A stretch of DNA of 64,000 bases, taken from NCBI GenBank assembly GCA_009739215.1, contig VSJF01000006.1:1178001-1242000 (forward strand), read 5' to 3'. Both the position numbers and the translations under genes were made by a program. Within the stretch, counting starts at the first letter, position 1; each line of letters begins with the position of its first letter. The notes beneath the pieces were generated by a model. The model searched no databases and was not told where the DNA came from. It was given only the letters and a program-made list of their open reading frames with translations. This stretch comes from Floccularia luteovirens (Eukaryota; Basidiomycota; Agaricomycetes; Agaricales; Squamanitaceae). Of this stretch, positions 1-13,245 are shown one piece after another.

Positions 1-354
1 CCATCCTTTCGTCGGTCACAGGAATTGGAATTGCACTGCAATCACGACTCTCCCCATATATCACCAGTCCAGACTTACAAAGTGAAATACAGCCTCGATA
101 TATCCGTGTACTTTCAGTTCCAGAATACTATGCAGAATACAGAGAAACTGGAAATGGATTGGCTGCCTTCTTAGGCAGCAGCATCACAGCAAAGGTAGAC
201 CTTGAACAATCTACAATTCCTCTCATCTTCTGACTCATTTCTTCTGACATAGATCATCTTCAATGAAAACACGGGGAAAAGCTTTGTTTCCAAAGCGGAT
301 TACACGAGTAATGGCCCTCAGGCTATAATTGAGACAACTGCGTCTCTACTGTAA
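1..354 (+). CDS. Actin-related protein, C-terminal part (ARP9-like)
   Basis: Two in-frame exons, about 3-194 and 253-354, are separated by a 58-nt GT..AG intron and end in TAA at 352-354. The peptide has the actin-fold C-terminal pattern: a PEYYAEYRETGNGLAAFLG stretch where actin has its PERKYSVWIGGS segment, then ITAKIIFNENTGK, then SKADYTSNGPQAI, matching actin's SKEEYDEYGPSIV. The insertion before the glycine-rich segment resembles fungal Arp9, a nucleosome-remodelling complex subunit, more than true actin. The N-terminus lies left of the window, so the ATP-binding core cannot be judged. The gene converges on RPL30 with only about 200 bp between stops. ARP membership is fairly sure; the ARP9 subclass is inference. 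Confidence 0.7.
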
Positions 355-563
355 ATTACTACATGTATTTCTTAGGCTTCACGACTATGAAAAAATTAAT
401 ACTTCGTGGCAGCTTTCCTATGCTCGTAACTCTTATTACTCATCATTTGGTGAAACTCTACAGCGGCATATACGTATATCATTGCAGAATAAGATATCAT
501 GGGATACAATATATGCATAGAGTAGAGCTCAAGTATAGAGCTTTTGGTACTTTCACGAGATAT

Positions 564-1057
564 CTATTGTGCATTACCCTCAGCGAAATTGAGAAGGTCT
601 GAATCTCCCTGGTCATTAACTGTCATAACACTGTTCAAAAGAATAAGTAATTATTTTCAGATACAACAGGAATATACACACCCAACACGGAAGAGTTTTC
701 CGGCAGCAGTACCCAGTGCAACATTGGTGCCAGCAAAGTGGTGAACGGTGGTTTTTGAGAGCATGGCATAGTACTCGAGCTCAGATTTGCGGAGGGGTGG
801 GCAATTCCCAGCAATCAGAACGAGTTTAGCTAGAAGAATTGTAACAGAAAGCGTCGTAAGTTCAAGGGACCTTCTCAGCCTCACGCTCCAGTCCCCGGGA
901 GACATTCGGATGAAATCTACTCACCTCTTCCGCTACGCATCTCCTTCAGTGCTGACTTGTACCCAAGCTTATACTTTCCCGACTTCACTACGAGTGCAAG
1001 CCTGGCGGCAATTGACTCGTTGGATTTTGCAGATTTTGATTTTTTTGTCGGGGCCAT
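564..1057 (-). CDS. RPL30: 60S ribosomal protein L30 (eL30)
   Basis: Three exons on the minus strand (1057-925, 829-682, 630-564) sum to 348 nt and encode 115 aa, the usual eL30 length. The protein starts [20 protein letters not shown] and contains the family signatures [31 protein letters not shown], and [15 protein letters not shown] followed by a D-Q-G-D-S-D acidic end. eL30 is a structural component of the large ribosomal subunit and has an L7Ae-like RNA-binding fold. Both introns have GT/AG borders, and the last splice falls inside the glycine of KLFRVG. The ATG at 1057 matches the family start. Upstream lie two CACGTG boxes and a TGACTCA motif. Confidence 0.96.
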
Positions 1058-2804
1058 TGGGAAGTAGGTATGGGCGATTGGCTTGCCTGTCGATGAGCAC
1101 ACATCAATTGCCACTACATTTGATGATCGGATAACTGTACAGTTCTGAGAAATAAGGTTTGTCTTATTACTCAAACACGTGGTTAGTGGATGACTCACGT
1201 GCGCTGCATTGACGCGTGCTGCAACCAAACAAAGCCAACTTTACACGCCCGAGAACGTGTATAAATGAGAACACGTCCGCTAAAACAAATGACAACCCCC
1301 CTTGCTTCTCTCTTCCATCCACTCAGGAGAGTTTTGACAAGTCAGTCAACCTTCCAGTAACTGGAGCGATAATACTACCTATATACGCTCCCTCTGCCTC
1401 TCAACTTTAATCAACACGACGGCGGAGGAACCCCAATCATCTGCTTCATATAAAACCTACTGGGTCACTGCTAAAAATAATACACAACGTAGGCAAGTAT
1501 GAACCCAGTTTGGGACTTCCATAACACAAGCTGTCCAACTATACAACCAGACGGGTTGGGGGGCCTCTGACCGTCGACTCTGACTCAGTCGCACATGATA
1601 ACATGCTGCTGTGTGTGCGACGTGGGACCCGCTCTCAACGCCTAGAGTAGATGGCGTGCGGGCTCAGGTGGGGTATCCCTCTCAGCAAACCATGGGCCTG
1701 ATCTGTTCATAAAGAAAGTGCCATCTGCATGCCATCGTCGCTCTGGCCGCCCGCTATGGCGGGTCTCTTGGTATGACAGACAGCGGAGCAGTTTAGTTCA
1801 TGGGTGAAGCAGTGTTATGGTATGTCCCTGGGCTCTCTACTTTGCTTAGCGAGTGTTGTTGGAGTCGGGTGAGTAGCTGACTACACCCATACCAAATGTA
1901 TCTCCAACTTGATTCCCAGTTGGGACGAAGTCACATTCCGTGAATAGTTGGATTTCGTCCAAGTGCATGTGATACTTCCCATTGCAGCGGACACTGTAGT
2001 ATGTTGGCAGAATTACATCTCCTTTTCACTGACAATATTGAACTTACAGCAACGTATTTAAAGGGCTTGCTCTTTACAGCTCTGCTACAATACTAGGAAG
2101 AGTAACTGGGGTTTCAAGTCATCGCAACTAGAAAAATACATTATCAGACATGCTCAATCCTCGTTCCTTGCGGAAATTCGTCTGGAAAATAAACGCTGTC
2201 AGCTCAGGCTGATTCTTATCGGTCGAAAAGTTAGACAGTCAATGCTGCTTCGGTAGGGTTGCTTATGGTCTCACGAATCATGACTCTGACACTGACAGCA
2301 TCCTTTCCCAAGCATTAGCACGACCTTGTATCGAAGATGGTATTGCTTATATCCATCTATTGAATTTGTATCAACCTTCTCCAATGCACACTTTAACCAG
2401 TGTAGCAGTAGGTTCGTTATTTTAATTCTTTAAATATCCACAAATTAATATATAGCAGAATTGCAAAACGCGAGAGAGCTATTTGACTTATATTTTGCAT
2501 GTTGAAATGTACCGATTCATGACATTGCAGAAAGCGGTTCAGAGTAGAATTAATACAATCACCAATTTCCACTTTAAATATTGAATGTGCCACTTATAAC
2601 TAAATTTACATTTTGAATTCTCTTATCGTGAATTACAAGAATATGCATCTCGCTACCCACGAAATGCAGAGCGACTGACGATGTCAGACCATATACTTGC
2701 TTGAAACATGCATTGGATGGTATCATTGTAATTATACAAGAAGGATTTAATGTGTTTTAATTATAGGTACATTATACGACGAGAAGGCTGAAGAATATTG
2801 TCAT
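1058..2804. other. Intergenic region between RPL30 and POL3
   Basis: No supported gene over 1.7 kb. The left part holds the RPL30 promoter. About 1545-1900 is clearly more GC-rich than the flanks and contains perfect short stems: GTCGCACA 1588-1595 pairing with 1614-1621, and CCCGC 1750-1754 pairing with 1759-1763 around a 4-nt loop. The right part (about 2300-2800) is AT-rich. No tRNA was recognised. Confidence 0.5.
1176..1201. promoter_or_regulatory. CACGTG / TGACTCA cluster upstream of RPL30
   Basis: About 120-145 bp upstream of the RPL30 ATG there are two CACGTG palindromes (1176-1181 and 1196-1201); the second overlaps a TGACTCA at 1191-1197. CACGTG is the binding core of fungal bHLH factors, and TGACTCA is the Gcn4/AP-1 core. 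A role in RPL30 expression is inferred from position only. Confidence 0.4.
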
Positions 2805-5800
2805 TACCACTCATCCAAATTGAAACGTTCAAGTACAGCAGCAGCATCTTCGACATCCTTTTGTGCTTTTTTCCTCATATAGAATATGGGACAGTCTTTG
2901 CTGGTGCATAGAACATCCTTGAAAATAGAAATTATCATCGGTTATTCCAAAAAAAAAGTAATGAAAGGCTATACTTGATGAAGAGATCCTTGACATCGCT
3001 GACATTGCGTCCACAGGCGTGAAAAGCGAACTTGCATTTCTGAAGTTGATGAAACTTGTTTTTGATACAGTTCTGCCATCCTTGGTCTACAGTTCTTGCA
3101 GACGGCACCATCTATATCAAGAATCATTTTAATGCCAAGCAGGAAATTAGTACAAAATGCGAACTCTTCTGATTATCTCGCAATGGGGTCTTACACCCAA
3201 GGCATGTAGCCGTCTTAACTGTAAAGCCCATAATGCCTCCTACAGTGGGTGTAGCAATTCGAATGGTTCTTGTATGATCCCCGGATACTATTACACCAAG
3301 AAATCAGGTAACCCATACGAGCAAATAAAATTAGCTTACAAAGAGAAGACGCTTTCTCTCCCAAGATGGGTTCGAATATCCTCATTAACGGCTTTGAAAG
3401 CTGGTTTTCGAGATAATATTTCGTATCGATTGGTATATTTTTCTCCAGAACGTAAAGAGGATCCTCTGATTTTGTGTATGCAGCAGCACCTGTCAAAAGT
3501 ATTAAATAACCAAGGAAGTAAAACAGTTCGTAGAAGTACCTTTCATTCCTTTAACGATCACATATGCAACACGATCTCCAAGTGCTGGTGCAGATCCTAA
3601 CAAGACAAAAGAATCAATATATAGAAGTGTGAATATATGCGTGATTACTCACCCGCATCTCGCTGCTTCATCCTTTCTGCCAATTCGGAGTGTGCTTGCT
3701 TCCCAGTGTAATCTATTGACCAAAATTAGAAAAATGAAAATGCATTTCTTAACAATTGGCTGACCGGCTTTCGCGAGTGCCTTGGTTATGACGAGCTGTG
3801 ACATATCAACTTTGTTCTGAAGTAAATCAGAGATAGTCTGTTTTGTATAACTATGAATTGTAGTTTTCAACTTCAAACTTGTCTGTTGAAGTTGTTTGGA
3901 AGACTCACTCCTCAGCGCCTTTCACATCTCTATCGATTAACATCTTGTGTAGACATGTTTCGATGACAGTGGATACTAAACGGCAATTATCTCTTCGTAC
4001 AGTCTACTCCACTGTCAGCAAGTGGCATAGGAATGAGAATAAAAACTACTAAAACTCACCTCTATACCTTTAGAATCCATCTTGTCCCACTTTTCCACCC
4101 GCGTCCAGTACAAACCGGCATAACGCTTCTTGTTAATGAGTAGATATGGGTAATATACTTTCTCAAATTCAAGTTTTATAGGTTTTATGAATTTTGTCGT
4201 CACGAAATCTGCTGCTTCAGTCCCTGATTACATTACGAACATCAATAACTTCAGCATCACTTGATATTGTTGCAACGTACCGAGCGCCATGACTCTCGCT
4301 AGATCTGTCGGCCCAAACCTTACCATGACCGAATCGGTATCTCCGTATATGATCTCAGCGTTATGTGAGTAACCATTCGCAATGCAATACTCCGTTTCAA
4401 CTTCCTATCTCCCTTCCGTTAACTTCACATAACGATAGACATCCTCGATATACTAACCTTCTTAGTTCTCTCGATCATTTCACGACCATATGCAGTAACA
4501 CTTGATGAAATAGCTAAACATGGAAGCTTGCCAATAGTTGCTCCAGTAAATCCATAAACTGAATTCGCACTAATCTAAAAAGCAACACTCAATACAAAGA
4601 TACCCATTTTAAAAGGCAAAAACCTACTTTTAAGGCTAGCTGTCGACCGTCCAACACTGCACGTTTGAATGGATCTTTTTCCTTTTTCAAATCTGCTTTG
4701 GCACGTTTACGTGCGGAAATCAGGTCTTCCAAAACCGTTGGTAAGAGTCCTTTTCGGCGGCTGGTGGTAACAAACAAGTCTATACGAAACCAATCAAATG
4801 TTCAATGAACCATGAACATATAGTTTTAGTAGGAATAATCACCGTTGTTGGGAGTCTGGATGTAGTCAATGTCTTTGACAAGCTGCAAGCGATCAATTGT
4901 CGCTTTATCAAGGAGAGTGGTGTAACAAAGGTTGTGAGCCATCATAATAGATGGATACAGAGAGCTGAAATCAAGTGTAGCTATGGGCACGTCGTAATAG
5001 CCTTTTTTCGGTTCGATAACAGTAGCACCCTCGTACTGTTCATCAGAACCTATGACATATGTCATACCTAACTTTCAACTACAGGGCGTGGAAGGTTCTT
5101 ACCTTCCCCTTTAAGAGATGGGACAACATACCCTTCTTCATTGGCTTTGCGGAACAGTTGGGAGAGCACTTTGATGGACTGTCCTCGCGACAGTAGATAA
5201 TTGAATGGTACCCCTGTTACACGCGACATCTCAATGTAATTGACAAAACACATCAGTTTGTCGAGCAGGCGTTGAGGAAGATATGCATCCTGCATGTATT
5301 CAATAAAATAACTGTTGAACTGCGAATGATAACTAACCTTCAAACAATACACAGCTAGTCGCCGCCTCGATTCTGGTGTGCCGTTCTGAAGTTCAGTAAT
5401 CGTAGAATGATGTACATCCTCCTTCTGTTCGCCAAGAAACTGAGAACAGACAGAATTGAGAGTGTAACTCCGTAGCTTATGTTCTCGTTGCATAAACTGC
5501 AGAACATCAAGCTGTAGCCTACCATCCAAAGGGGTATCTTTCGAGTCGCGCTGTCCATAAGCTTTCGAAGAAAAGTGCGTGTTTTTCACTTCGGCCTTAA
5601 CATCTAGAATAGTGGGATCGGTTACTAAGAAGATAACCAGAAGTCTAAAACAGCGTACTCTTCATACGGCCAAGGAGTGGAAAATTATGTGCTTTGAGAG
5701 CTTTCGCACGATCCATAAGGTATGGGAAATCAAAACCAGCGATGTTATATCCAATGATAACGTCAGGATCGACTTGCCGTATGAAATCTGTCCAGGCAAG

Positions 5801-7251
5801 TAGCATTTTTTGTTCATCTTGAAATGAAAGCACTTGGGAGCCAACGATGTGTGAGCAGGAGTTGAGGGTGAAGACGTTACGGATAAAGGGTTTGTCCTCC
5901 CCTATCATGCTTGAGTAAGTGCACACATAAGATGATTATATGATTTAATATACCTTGTCTAGTGACCATGTTAGCGATTTGGATCACAGGATCAGTGGTT
6001 GCCTCTGGAAAAATTCCTTTGCGACCTGCACATTCAATATCGAAACTGAGAATTCGCAAAGGTGCAATTTTTGACCACAGCCCTTCGGGTGGATGAGAAA
6101 TGAAGTTGTCCCATCTGTTAAATCTATAAGCAGTGATGTCGCCACGATACAAAATATGCGGTTACCTGACGGTCAATTCGATCTGGCAATGCGACTTTTG
6201 GGTGGTGAGGGTATATTTGCCCGCAGGAACCTCGATCCAGTTCATGCCAACCACCTTTGTATCTATCATGAAACGCAGAGTATAAGCAATGTTGCTCTCA
6301 AAGGTGGGTAAGACGTCTGGAAATAAGTCCTTGTATCTGCATTCTCCCCTTTCGAAGATGCGTGGATATGATGGAGATAAGATGCCAGAAAAACTTTGGT
6401 GATTGAATTATACTCATCTCGTACTTTTGGTAGCGACTTCGGCTCCGATATCGTGAATTTCATGAAAGGGATCCAATCATCTCCTCTGTAACCCCATAAG
6501 CTCCGTTTGTGTACTTTTTCTATCTTTTCAACTGCATTGCTAGTCTCTCTCTGAAATTATGATTAGTAAGGTTCGCAGCAAGAGTGACGATGAGTATGAA
6601 CATTAAGTTGAGCTAAGAGTCCTTCGAAATCGTCATCCGCAAAGCCTCTTGGGATGCCAATGTAGAAATATGGCTTGAAACCAGTAATACAAGCTAATAC
6701 GCTGTGTCCAGCCTGCATATAAGGATTCAGTCCCCTCATAACAAAATGTGCGGGCAGACGACAATACCTCGGTGACTCCAAACATGCGTAACGTAGTTCC
6801 TGATGCATCTATATGTTCCTCAACGTCTATTTGTTGAAAAACTGGAAAATTTATCATTAGCATCAACTTGTGCAACGATTCAACAACTTACTGATTGAAT
6901 CTTTTTTGGGATCCAGCTTAGCAAGCTTTGGTCGCGACCAACTATCAGCACCCCCTTCTACACCTGTATTTCTCCAAGTCAAAGCGAGCTCCATTCAGAG
7001 AGTGCGTGTAAAGTACCAGTTCCTTCTTTCGTATCCTCCTTTAACCTTTCCAGAACATCTGCAAATGAAGGTTGCTGTTGTACTTGCGTTCCAAATGATG
7101 GGGTCTGTCCCAATTTTCGCTTCTTCGTTGCAGGCTCTTCTTCTATGTCGATATTTGTCCTGGAGGGCGCGTGACCGTAAGATACAACGCGTGTAGTGTG
7201 CCTCATCTCCAAAAGCACTTACCGTGTTCGTGAAAGCGGCTCTATCTTCAT
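2805..7251 (-). CDS. POL3: DNA polymerase delta catalytic subunit
   Basis: Multi-exon B-family replicative polymerase read from ATG at 7251 to TAA at 2805-2807, around 1,050-1,100 aa. In order: a short N-terminus with a KKRK basic patch, Exo I with FDIEC (around residue 280), Exo [18 protein letters not shown], Exo [19 protein letters not shown], Pol motif [20 protein letters not shown], motif [17 protein letters not shown], motif [10 protein letters not shown], then two C-terminal cysteine clusters (CLGC..CQNC; CQRC..CTSKDC). Exonuclease acids and both polymerase aspartate motifs are intact, so proofreading and synthesis should work. The first cluster (CysA) binds zinc, and the second (CysB) carries the Fe-S cluster that holds the accessory subunits. 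About 18 short introns; one (acceptor near 6352) needs a GTATAA donor to stay in frame. SEC53 lies 237 bp upstream on the same strand. Confidence 0.96.
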
Positions 7252-7488
7252 GGGTGCAGGCATGCTTGTTAATGGTAAAGAACGATGGACTAAGATGTAG
7301 TGGACAAGTTCTGTACGCGTCGAGACCAACGATGTCGGAATAAATGAAGTTTGGCGCTCAATAATTTGTCTCAACGCGATAATTGTCTGTGTTTGGCAGC
7401 TTCAGATGATGTAATTTTAACTTTCTGTATTCTACTCGCAACATTTCGTTTCCCCAAACGTTGTGATCATGATGAAAATTGAAACTAA

Positions 7489-8582
7489 TCAAATGTGGAA
7501 CAAATCCTTCAAAACCCGGATGGTATCATCGGGACTATTGACAGCATGGCCAATCGTACGTGGATCATTGTAAATTTCATAATCGTTTCCCCCCTAGTGG
7601 GAGAAAGTTTTTCAGCATCTAGTAATTTCTACATCAAATTAAACTTGCCTGGTAAGTTTTGTCTCCGAAGAAATGAATTTCTTCAAATTCTTCATCAGCT
7701 ACGAGACTCAAAGCAAATGTCTTGTCCCATCCTGTGGGAAAGATGTCGAATGAAATTTGACCGCCAATGGAGAAGGTAAGCCCGTAATCAGCGAATTTTT
7801 CTCGAAGGACTTCAACGAATTTCGAACGGAATTCATATTTCTGATCAAAGTGTTTAACTGATTCATTGCATTGTCTTAGATGTATAACTTACTTTGTCAA
7901 GGGCCTCAAAATCATGCCGTTCCTTTACACTAAAACGCAAATTAAACCAGTTGGAACGATTTCTTTCGTACGACTATTTACATACGTTGCGTTTCTGCCG
8001 ATGGGACTAACGTTGATCATTCCCCTCCTAAATTCAACAAAGGTACCGCTACAGAAATTCTCTCATCGTTAGTGTAAAGATGGCCACAAGAGAGGTCTTT
8101 CATACCGCTTAATAGGAATATCCATATCTGCAATATAATGCAGAATGAAATTAACCAGAGTTTTGTACCTGTCCTCTCCGACGAAGTTGATAAACGATTG
8201 CGATGGAAGGGGCTTCCCTAGTTTGAACGCCGTCAGGCCATTCTCAGCAAACGCGTAATCAAACTCCTGAAGAGCTGGTACGGGATTCATAAACGTGATC
8301 TGATGCAATTTAATAGCAGTGATCACCATCATTGCCGCCAACACTAAGCTGCTCGACGATTTTGACGAGATCGGAGCCTCCGACAAAACCAATTACAAGC
8401 TTTTTCCTCAAAGCGCGCAGCGTCTCAATCATTTCTGGAGAGGCGGACTGGCAGGGACGATGAGGGGAATTTTAAATAGAAAAGAAACCCTGACAGACCT
8501 GACGGGCAGGAGTAAGAGTTCCATCTACGTCGAAGAGACATAGCTTTCTAAGGGGACGATGAGCAAAATCTGAGGAGGACAT
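7489..8582 (-). CDS. SEC53: Phosphomannomutase
   Basis: Converts mannose-6-phosphate to mannose-1-phosphate for GDP-mannose, N-glycan, O-mannosyl and GPI synthesis in the cytosol. The protein begins [28 protein letters not shown] is the catalytic HAD-type aspartate motif. Later blocks are [54 protein letters not shown], and the distal GGNDYEI and FGDKT regions typical of eukaryotic PMM. It ends [14 protein letters not shown] followed by TGA at 7489-7491. Several introns of about 50 nt. It faces VMS1 across a 203-bp shared promoter region. The family call is certain; exact inner exon edges were not all summed. Confidence 0.95.
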
Positions 8583-8785
8583 AGTGGTCGAGAACAAAGA
8601 GACGAGGTATAAGAAATGAAATAAAACTTATACAGGTGATGTGCGGTGTTGTATCGGGTAATCACATCACGTCGAGTCAGCTTTATTCAATCACAATCAT
8701 AACCACAATCGCTTCCGGTTATCTGCTCCAATACTTATATATTGCTTCTAATACCCACATGTGTCAATAAATTACGATTACGTCC

Positions 8786-10962
8786 ATGCAGACCTCACAA
8801 TACAACGTCTACTCCCTTCCAATCGACCTTCTACTTTCCCTAACTCCCCGTAACCTTGTCAATCGCATACAGCAGCGGTCTCCCAGTCCACAGCCTGTTA
8901 GCAATGTCCTCCAATCAAGCGGTTCCCGCGCTTGTGCCGTATGCCTCGGTGTGATGTTTATCGATGTGAACGAGCAACGTCTCCATGTCAAGTCTGACTG
9001 GCACCGCTATAATGTCAAAACGCGTTTGAGGGGTAGTCAACCCATTTCAGAAGCAAACTTTGCACAAATGGTAGATGGTAAGCTTTGATGGATGTATGTT
9101 ACATAAGTATATAATTCTTATTCATGTTGTACAGCACTAGAAGATTCGCTTTCCGGTTCTGCATCCTCTTCGGACGAAGATTTCACAGATTCAGATGCTG
9201 TCAATACTCTGCTTGACAAATCAAAACGCCTACAAGCAAGATCGTCTTCACCAGAATCAGAGTCGCGTTTGACCCCACGAACGGCTTTAACATGGTTTCA
9301 TTCGCCTCCGAGTACACAGATTGGGATTTATCGAGCCATCTTCCCTCTCAACACAGAAACGGACGCATATCTGCAAACACTCAAGGACACGCAAGTCAAA
9401 GGTGAAGGACGCACTTGGGCTATGTTCATGGTCGCTGGTGGTCACTTTGCAGGTGCACTAGTACGCGTTAGTAGGTCTGACGATGGGGAAGACGAAGATG
9501 AAACTTCAAGTAAAAAGAAAAAGCCAAAGAAACCTAAACCAGAAATCGAGGTTCTTAAACATAAGACGTTCCACAGATATACTAGTATGTATTTTCTTGA
9601 TGATTTTGAGATGTAGTATGATTGAGCTTTGAAATTCAGCTCGGAGAAAGCAAGGTGGTTCTCAGTCTGTTAATGACAATGCAAAGGGTAATGCAAAGAG
9701 TGCGGGTGCTCAACTGCGTCGCTATGGTGAACAAGCCCTTCGAGATGTACGCCCTACCAATACTTCATTAGGTATAACTCTGAACTGTAATGTCCTCAGG
9801 ATATTCGGAGCCTCTTGCAAGATTGGGCGGAAGATATTCAAGATTGTGAGCGAATATGGATACGCGCCAATACATCAAATCGCAGGATCTTCATTGACTT
9901 TGAGGGAACACCCATTCAAAAGGGTGATGAGCGCTTGCGAACTTTCCCTTTCCCTACCCGACGTCCAGTATGTTGAATTCTAATTCATACTCTGCTTCAT
10001 ATAACTAATAACAACTCTTAAAGACACAATCAGAGCTTTTGAGGTGCTTAAATGAGCTTGTACGACCGAAGATTTCTCATTTCACAGAGGAAGATCTACG
10101 AGTACAGGATGAAGCATATCTTGCATCCCTCCCCAAACCTAAACCAGTTCCCGTAATCGTAGCTGTTCCTGAATCAGAAAAGCCTAAACCAATAAAATTC
10201 ACAAAAGAAGAAGAATTGTTTCGTGAAAAATGGAGTCGCCTTTTGGAGATGGTAAATAAAGGTCGACTAGAGGTTCTCAAAGCGTTCTGGGAACGAGAAG
10301 GTACAAACCTAGGGGGTATCGATGCGCAAATCCCAGATTGGACAGGAGAAAAACGGTCGACACTATTACAGTTAGCTGCTCAGGGCGGTCACGAAGATGT
10401 TGTACAGTGGCTCTTGGAAGAAGCACGTGCAAACCCTACAATTCTCGTGCCTCTAGCAAAGGTAGGGGAGGAAGAAGAAGAAGATGGTGGACATCGATCT
10501 GATGCTTCGGATTCTCCGCGAGCTTTACCAAAAGGCACACATCGCACGGCCTATGACTTAGCAAGAACGAAAGGCGTGCGTGATGCCTTCCGTCGGAGCG
10601 CAGCTGCTCATCCGGACTGGTGGGATTGGTTAGGTGCAGCGCGCGTACCGAGCGTGTTGAGTAAAGAGATGGAAGAGGAACGTGACGAAAAGCGGAAAGT
10701 GCGCCGTAAAGGGTTGAAAGACCGCGTACGAGAACGAGAAGCGAAGGAGAAAGAGAGGGTCAGAACAACATCACCCGACCCTCCTCCACAAGTTACAAAA
10801 ACTTTCCCTATGAAGGATCTGGGTCCTTCCAGGAGACTAGGAGGTGCGGCTGGAGATGTGCAAGGAGTGGCAGGGCTCACTCCTGAGATGCGCGCAAGGG
10901 TCGAACGAGAAAGGAGAGCGCGAGCTGCTGAAGCGCGCCTTAAAAGTCTCGGCACAAAGTGA
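8786..10962 (+). CDS. VMS1: Vms1/ANKZF1-type peptidyl-tRNA hydrolase
   Basis: Five exons (8786-9077, 9135-9584, 9640-9746, 9800-9967, 10024-10962) sum to 1,956 nt, 651 aa. Vms1 releases stalled nascent chains from peptidyl-tRNA on 60S ribosomes during ribosome quality control. Features in order: a C2H2-like zinc finger (CAVC...HVKSDWH, around residues 50-75); the VLRF1 release domain, with the family's catalytic loop GGSQSVND after RRKQ around residue 255, where the glutamine is the key residue; ankyrin repeats (LLQLAAQGGHEDVVQWLLEE, around 440-480); then a long charged coiled-coil C-terminus rich in R/K/E. The catalytic glutamine is present, so an active enzyme is expected. The end of the protein (last about 100 residues) is low complexity. 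Confidence 0.93.
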
Positions 10963-11285
10963 ACGAATTATCGGTATGTATAGATTTATTTATTGTTGGG
11001 CTAGATAGTATGAGCCGTATGTCGTTATTATGTGCCACTACATTAATACCCTATACACACAGCTAAATAACGAAGAGATAGAGTTGAATTCGAATGTTTG
11101 CTCGTGCACTGGAGTCATGGTGTCTCCTGAAATACTCGTAGAATCTGAATCACATTTGTTTGGCAAATTGCTTCAAGGCAAATAAGATATACTAATTTCT
11201 GAGATTTCCATTTTGGTCAGGGCAATAATTTACCAGTTTAAAAAACTCCACCTGCTCATTTGACGCGGGAATCATCATCTTCTAG
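10963..11285. other. VMS1-BFR2 intergenic spacer
   Basis: 323 bp between same-strand genes, AT-rich, holding the VMS1 3' end and the BFR2 promoter/leader. Nothing else recognised. Confidence 0.4.
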
Positions 11286-13245
11286 ATGTCTACAAAACGT
11301 ACGTGTATGTGCTTTATAAAGCTGACCCGATACACATACTCTGTTATAGGTCTATCCCTTGCACAGCAAATTGTTCAATTAGAAGATGTCACTCCAATCG
11401 GTACTTGCTAAAAAAAATTCTTCACTCTGAATTTCCTGAAAGAGATGTTTCAGATATAGACCCAGAAGACATATACTCACGAGAAATAGGGTCCAATCAT
11501 GAGGAGAATACTTCCCCTTCTGCAACGCGGGAGCATTATGTTGACGTTGGGTAAAATTCAGAATTCTTTATGTTTTAATATACGCTGAGGTTGTACAGGA
11601 CAAGTGCTATTCGTAAGATGCATGAAAGTATATCAGACCCGAAATATGAGGGTGTCAGGATGACAAGAAAGCAGTTAATGGAAGATAGCGAGGGAGAAGA
11701 GAGTGGGATAGAAGAGGATGGAACGGGGAGTATCGAGAGGGATGTATCTATGAGTGGACATGATGAGGATGTGACGGATGATCGAGAACCATCAGAGAGC
11801 GAAAGTGGGGATGAAGATGAAGATAAGGATGAGGATGAAGCTCATGGAGAGGAACACAGTGAAGAAGAAGACCACCAACAGCCTACAACGCTTCATCAAC
11901 ATACACTCCAAAATGGACGTGAACCCCTAGAAGGGGCCCAAATTGACTTGCCATCCACATTCCAAAAGAAGAGAGACGAAGATATTAAGAAAGGCAAAGC
12001 CGTATCTCGCCAAATTGTTTGTTCTCTCAAATTCAATCCTAGTTTGTCCTCTTCCGATTCTAACAGTGACATATGGTGGATTTAGGAAATATGGGACACC
12101 TTGTTAGATGCTCGGATACGTTTGCAAAAGTCTGTCAATGCTTCACAGAGACTTCCAGTAGTAAGTTCTAGCTCACATCACACTTTCTAATATAATTATT
12201 TACCTCCTCCAGCCATCCGAGATGGAGTTCTACATGAAAAATCCGGAATGTCAAAAAACAGTTCTTCGGTTACTCGATGAATCTTCCAAACTAACAGAAG
12301 AGCTTTTTGATTTACAAGAGGTGGGTCTTCATTTATTCCGATTGTGCTTGATGTCTGAAACCCACCTGAAGAACCTACTTTTTACAAACGACATCTTAAC
12401 CCCTCCCCCTCGTAAACGTAGAAAGGTCGAAAATACCGATTCAATAGAAGAATATGAGTCATATTTAGTTGAAGCTAGTCAAGAAGCGGCGGATTTGGAA
12501 CAAGCGTGTGTAACTTATCATTTAAGAAGTGCTTTGCCGGAGTATATTCTGATTTCACTTCTTTGAACCAGATCTCACCCTTATCTGCTACAAACCATAT
12601 CCAAATGGTCGGCAAAGATTCAAGCCGTTGCACCCTCAGTTCTACTTCCGTCGAACAGAGGCACATTTATGAAAGGCTCACAACAGCCGAAATCTGCTGT
12701 GCAGCTCATTGATGAAGCACTCGCAGAACCCAGCAAGTTGCTCTCTAGAATCCGATTAAGGAGAGGCGCAAACAATCGTATAGGATACGATAGTACGGGT
12801 GTAGATGAAATAGATGAAGGGATGAAAGAAGATCCGGAGATATTCGATGATACGGATTTCTATCAAAAGTTGTTGAAGGATATAATAGATTCTCGTGGCA
12901 ATGGTAATGGAGGCACCGAAGATTGGATGGTAATACAAAAGCAGAAGAAGGCGAAGAAAAAAGTCGATACGAAAGCTAGTAAAGGCAGGAAGATACGGTA
13001 TGTATTGTCCTACCATAAACAAAATACACACTCAGCGCATCGTTTGTAGGTATGAAGTACATGAAAAACTACAAAACTTCATGGTACCCGTTCCGATTCC
13101 AAATGCATGGCATGAAGAACAAGTAGACGAGCTATTCGCATCGTTGCTAGGTAAAGGATATGAGGATCCAGAAACAGGCGACAACCTTCATGAAGAGCAC
13201 GAGTTTGGTGATGCACTTAAAGATGGATTTAGGATTTTTGGCTAG
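11286..13245 (+). CDS. BFR2: Bfr2/AATF ribosome-biogenesis protein
   Basis: Nine exons (11286-11298, 11350-11400, 11445-11550, 11599-12016, 12086-12160, 12213-12320, 12372-12505, 12572-12997, 13050-13245) sum to 1,527 nt, 508 aa. The order is that of AATF/Che-1/Bfr2: a short conserved N-terminus ([18 protein letters not shown]), a long acidic Glu/Asp-Ser region (about residues 60-130), the AATF core with [20 protein letters not shown], a KRRK basic patch, the KWSAKIQAV block, and the TRAUB C-terminus ([20 protein letters not shown]). Yeast Bfr2 is a nucleolar small-subunit processome factor needed for early pre-rRNA cleavage. The first exon is only 13 nt. Exon 3 uses the second of two adjacent AG acceptors; the first would cause a stop. 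Confidence 0.92.
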
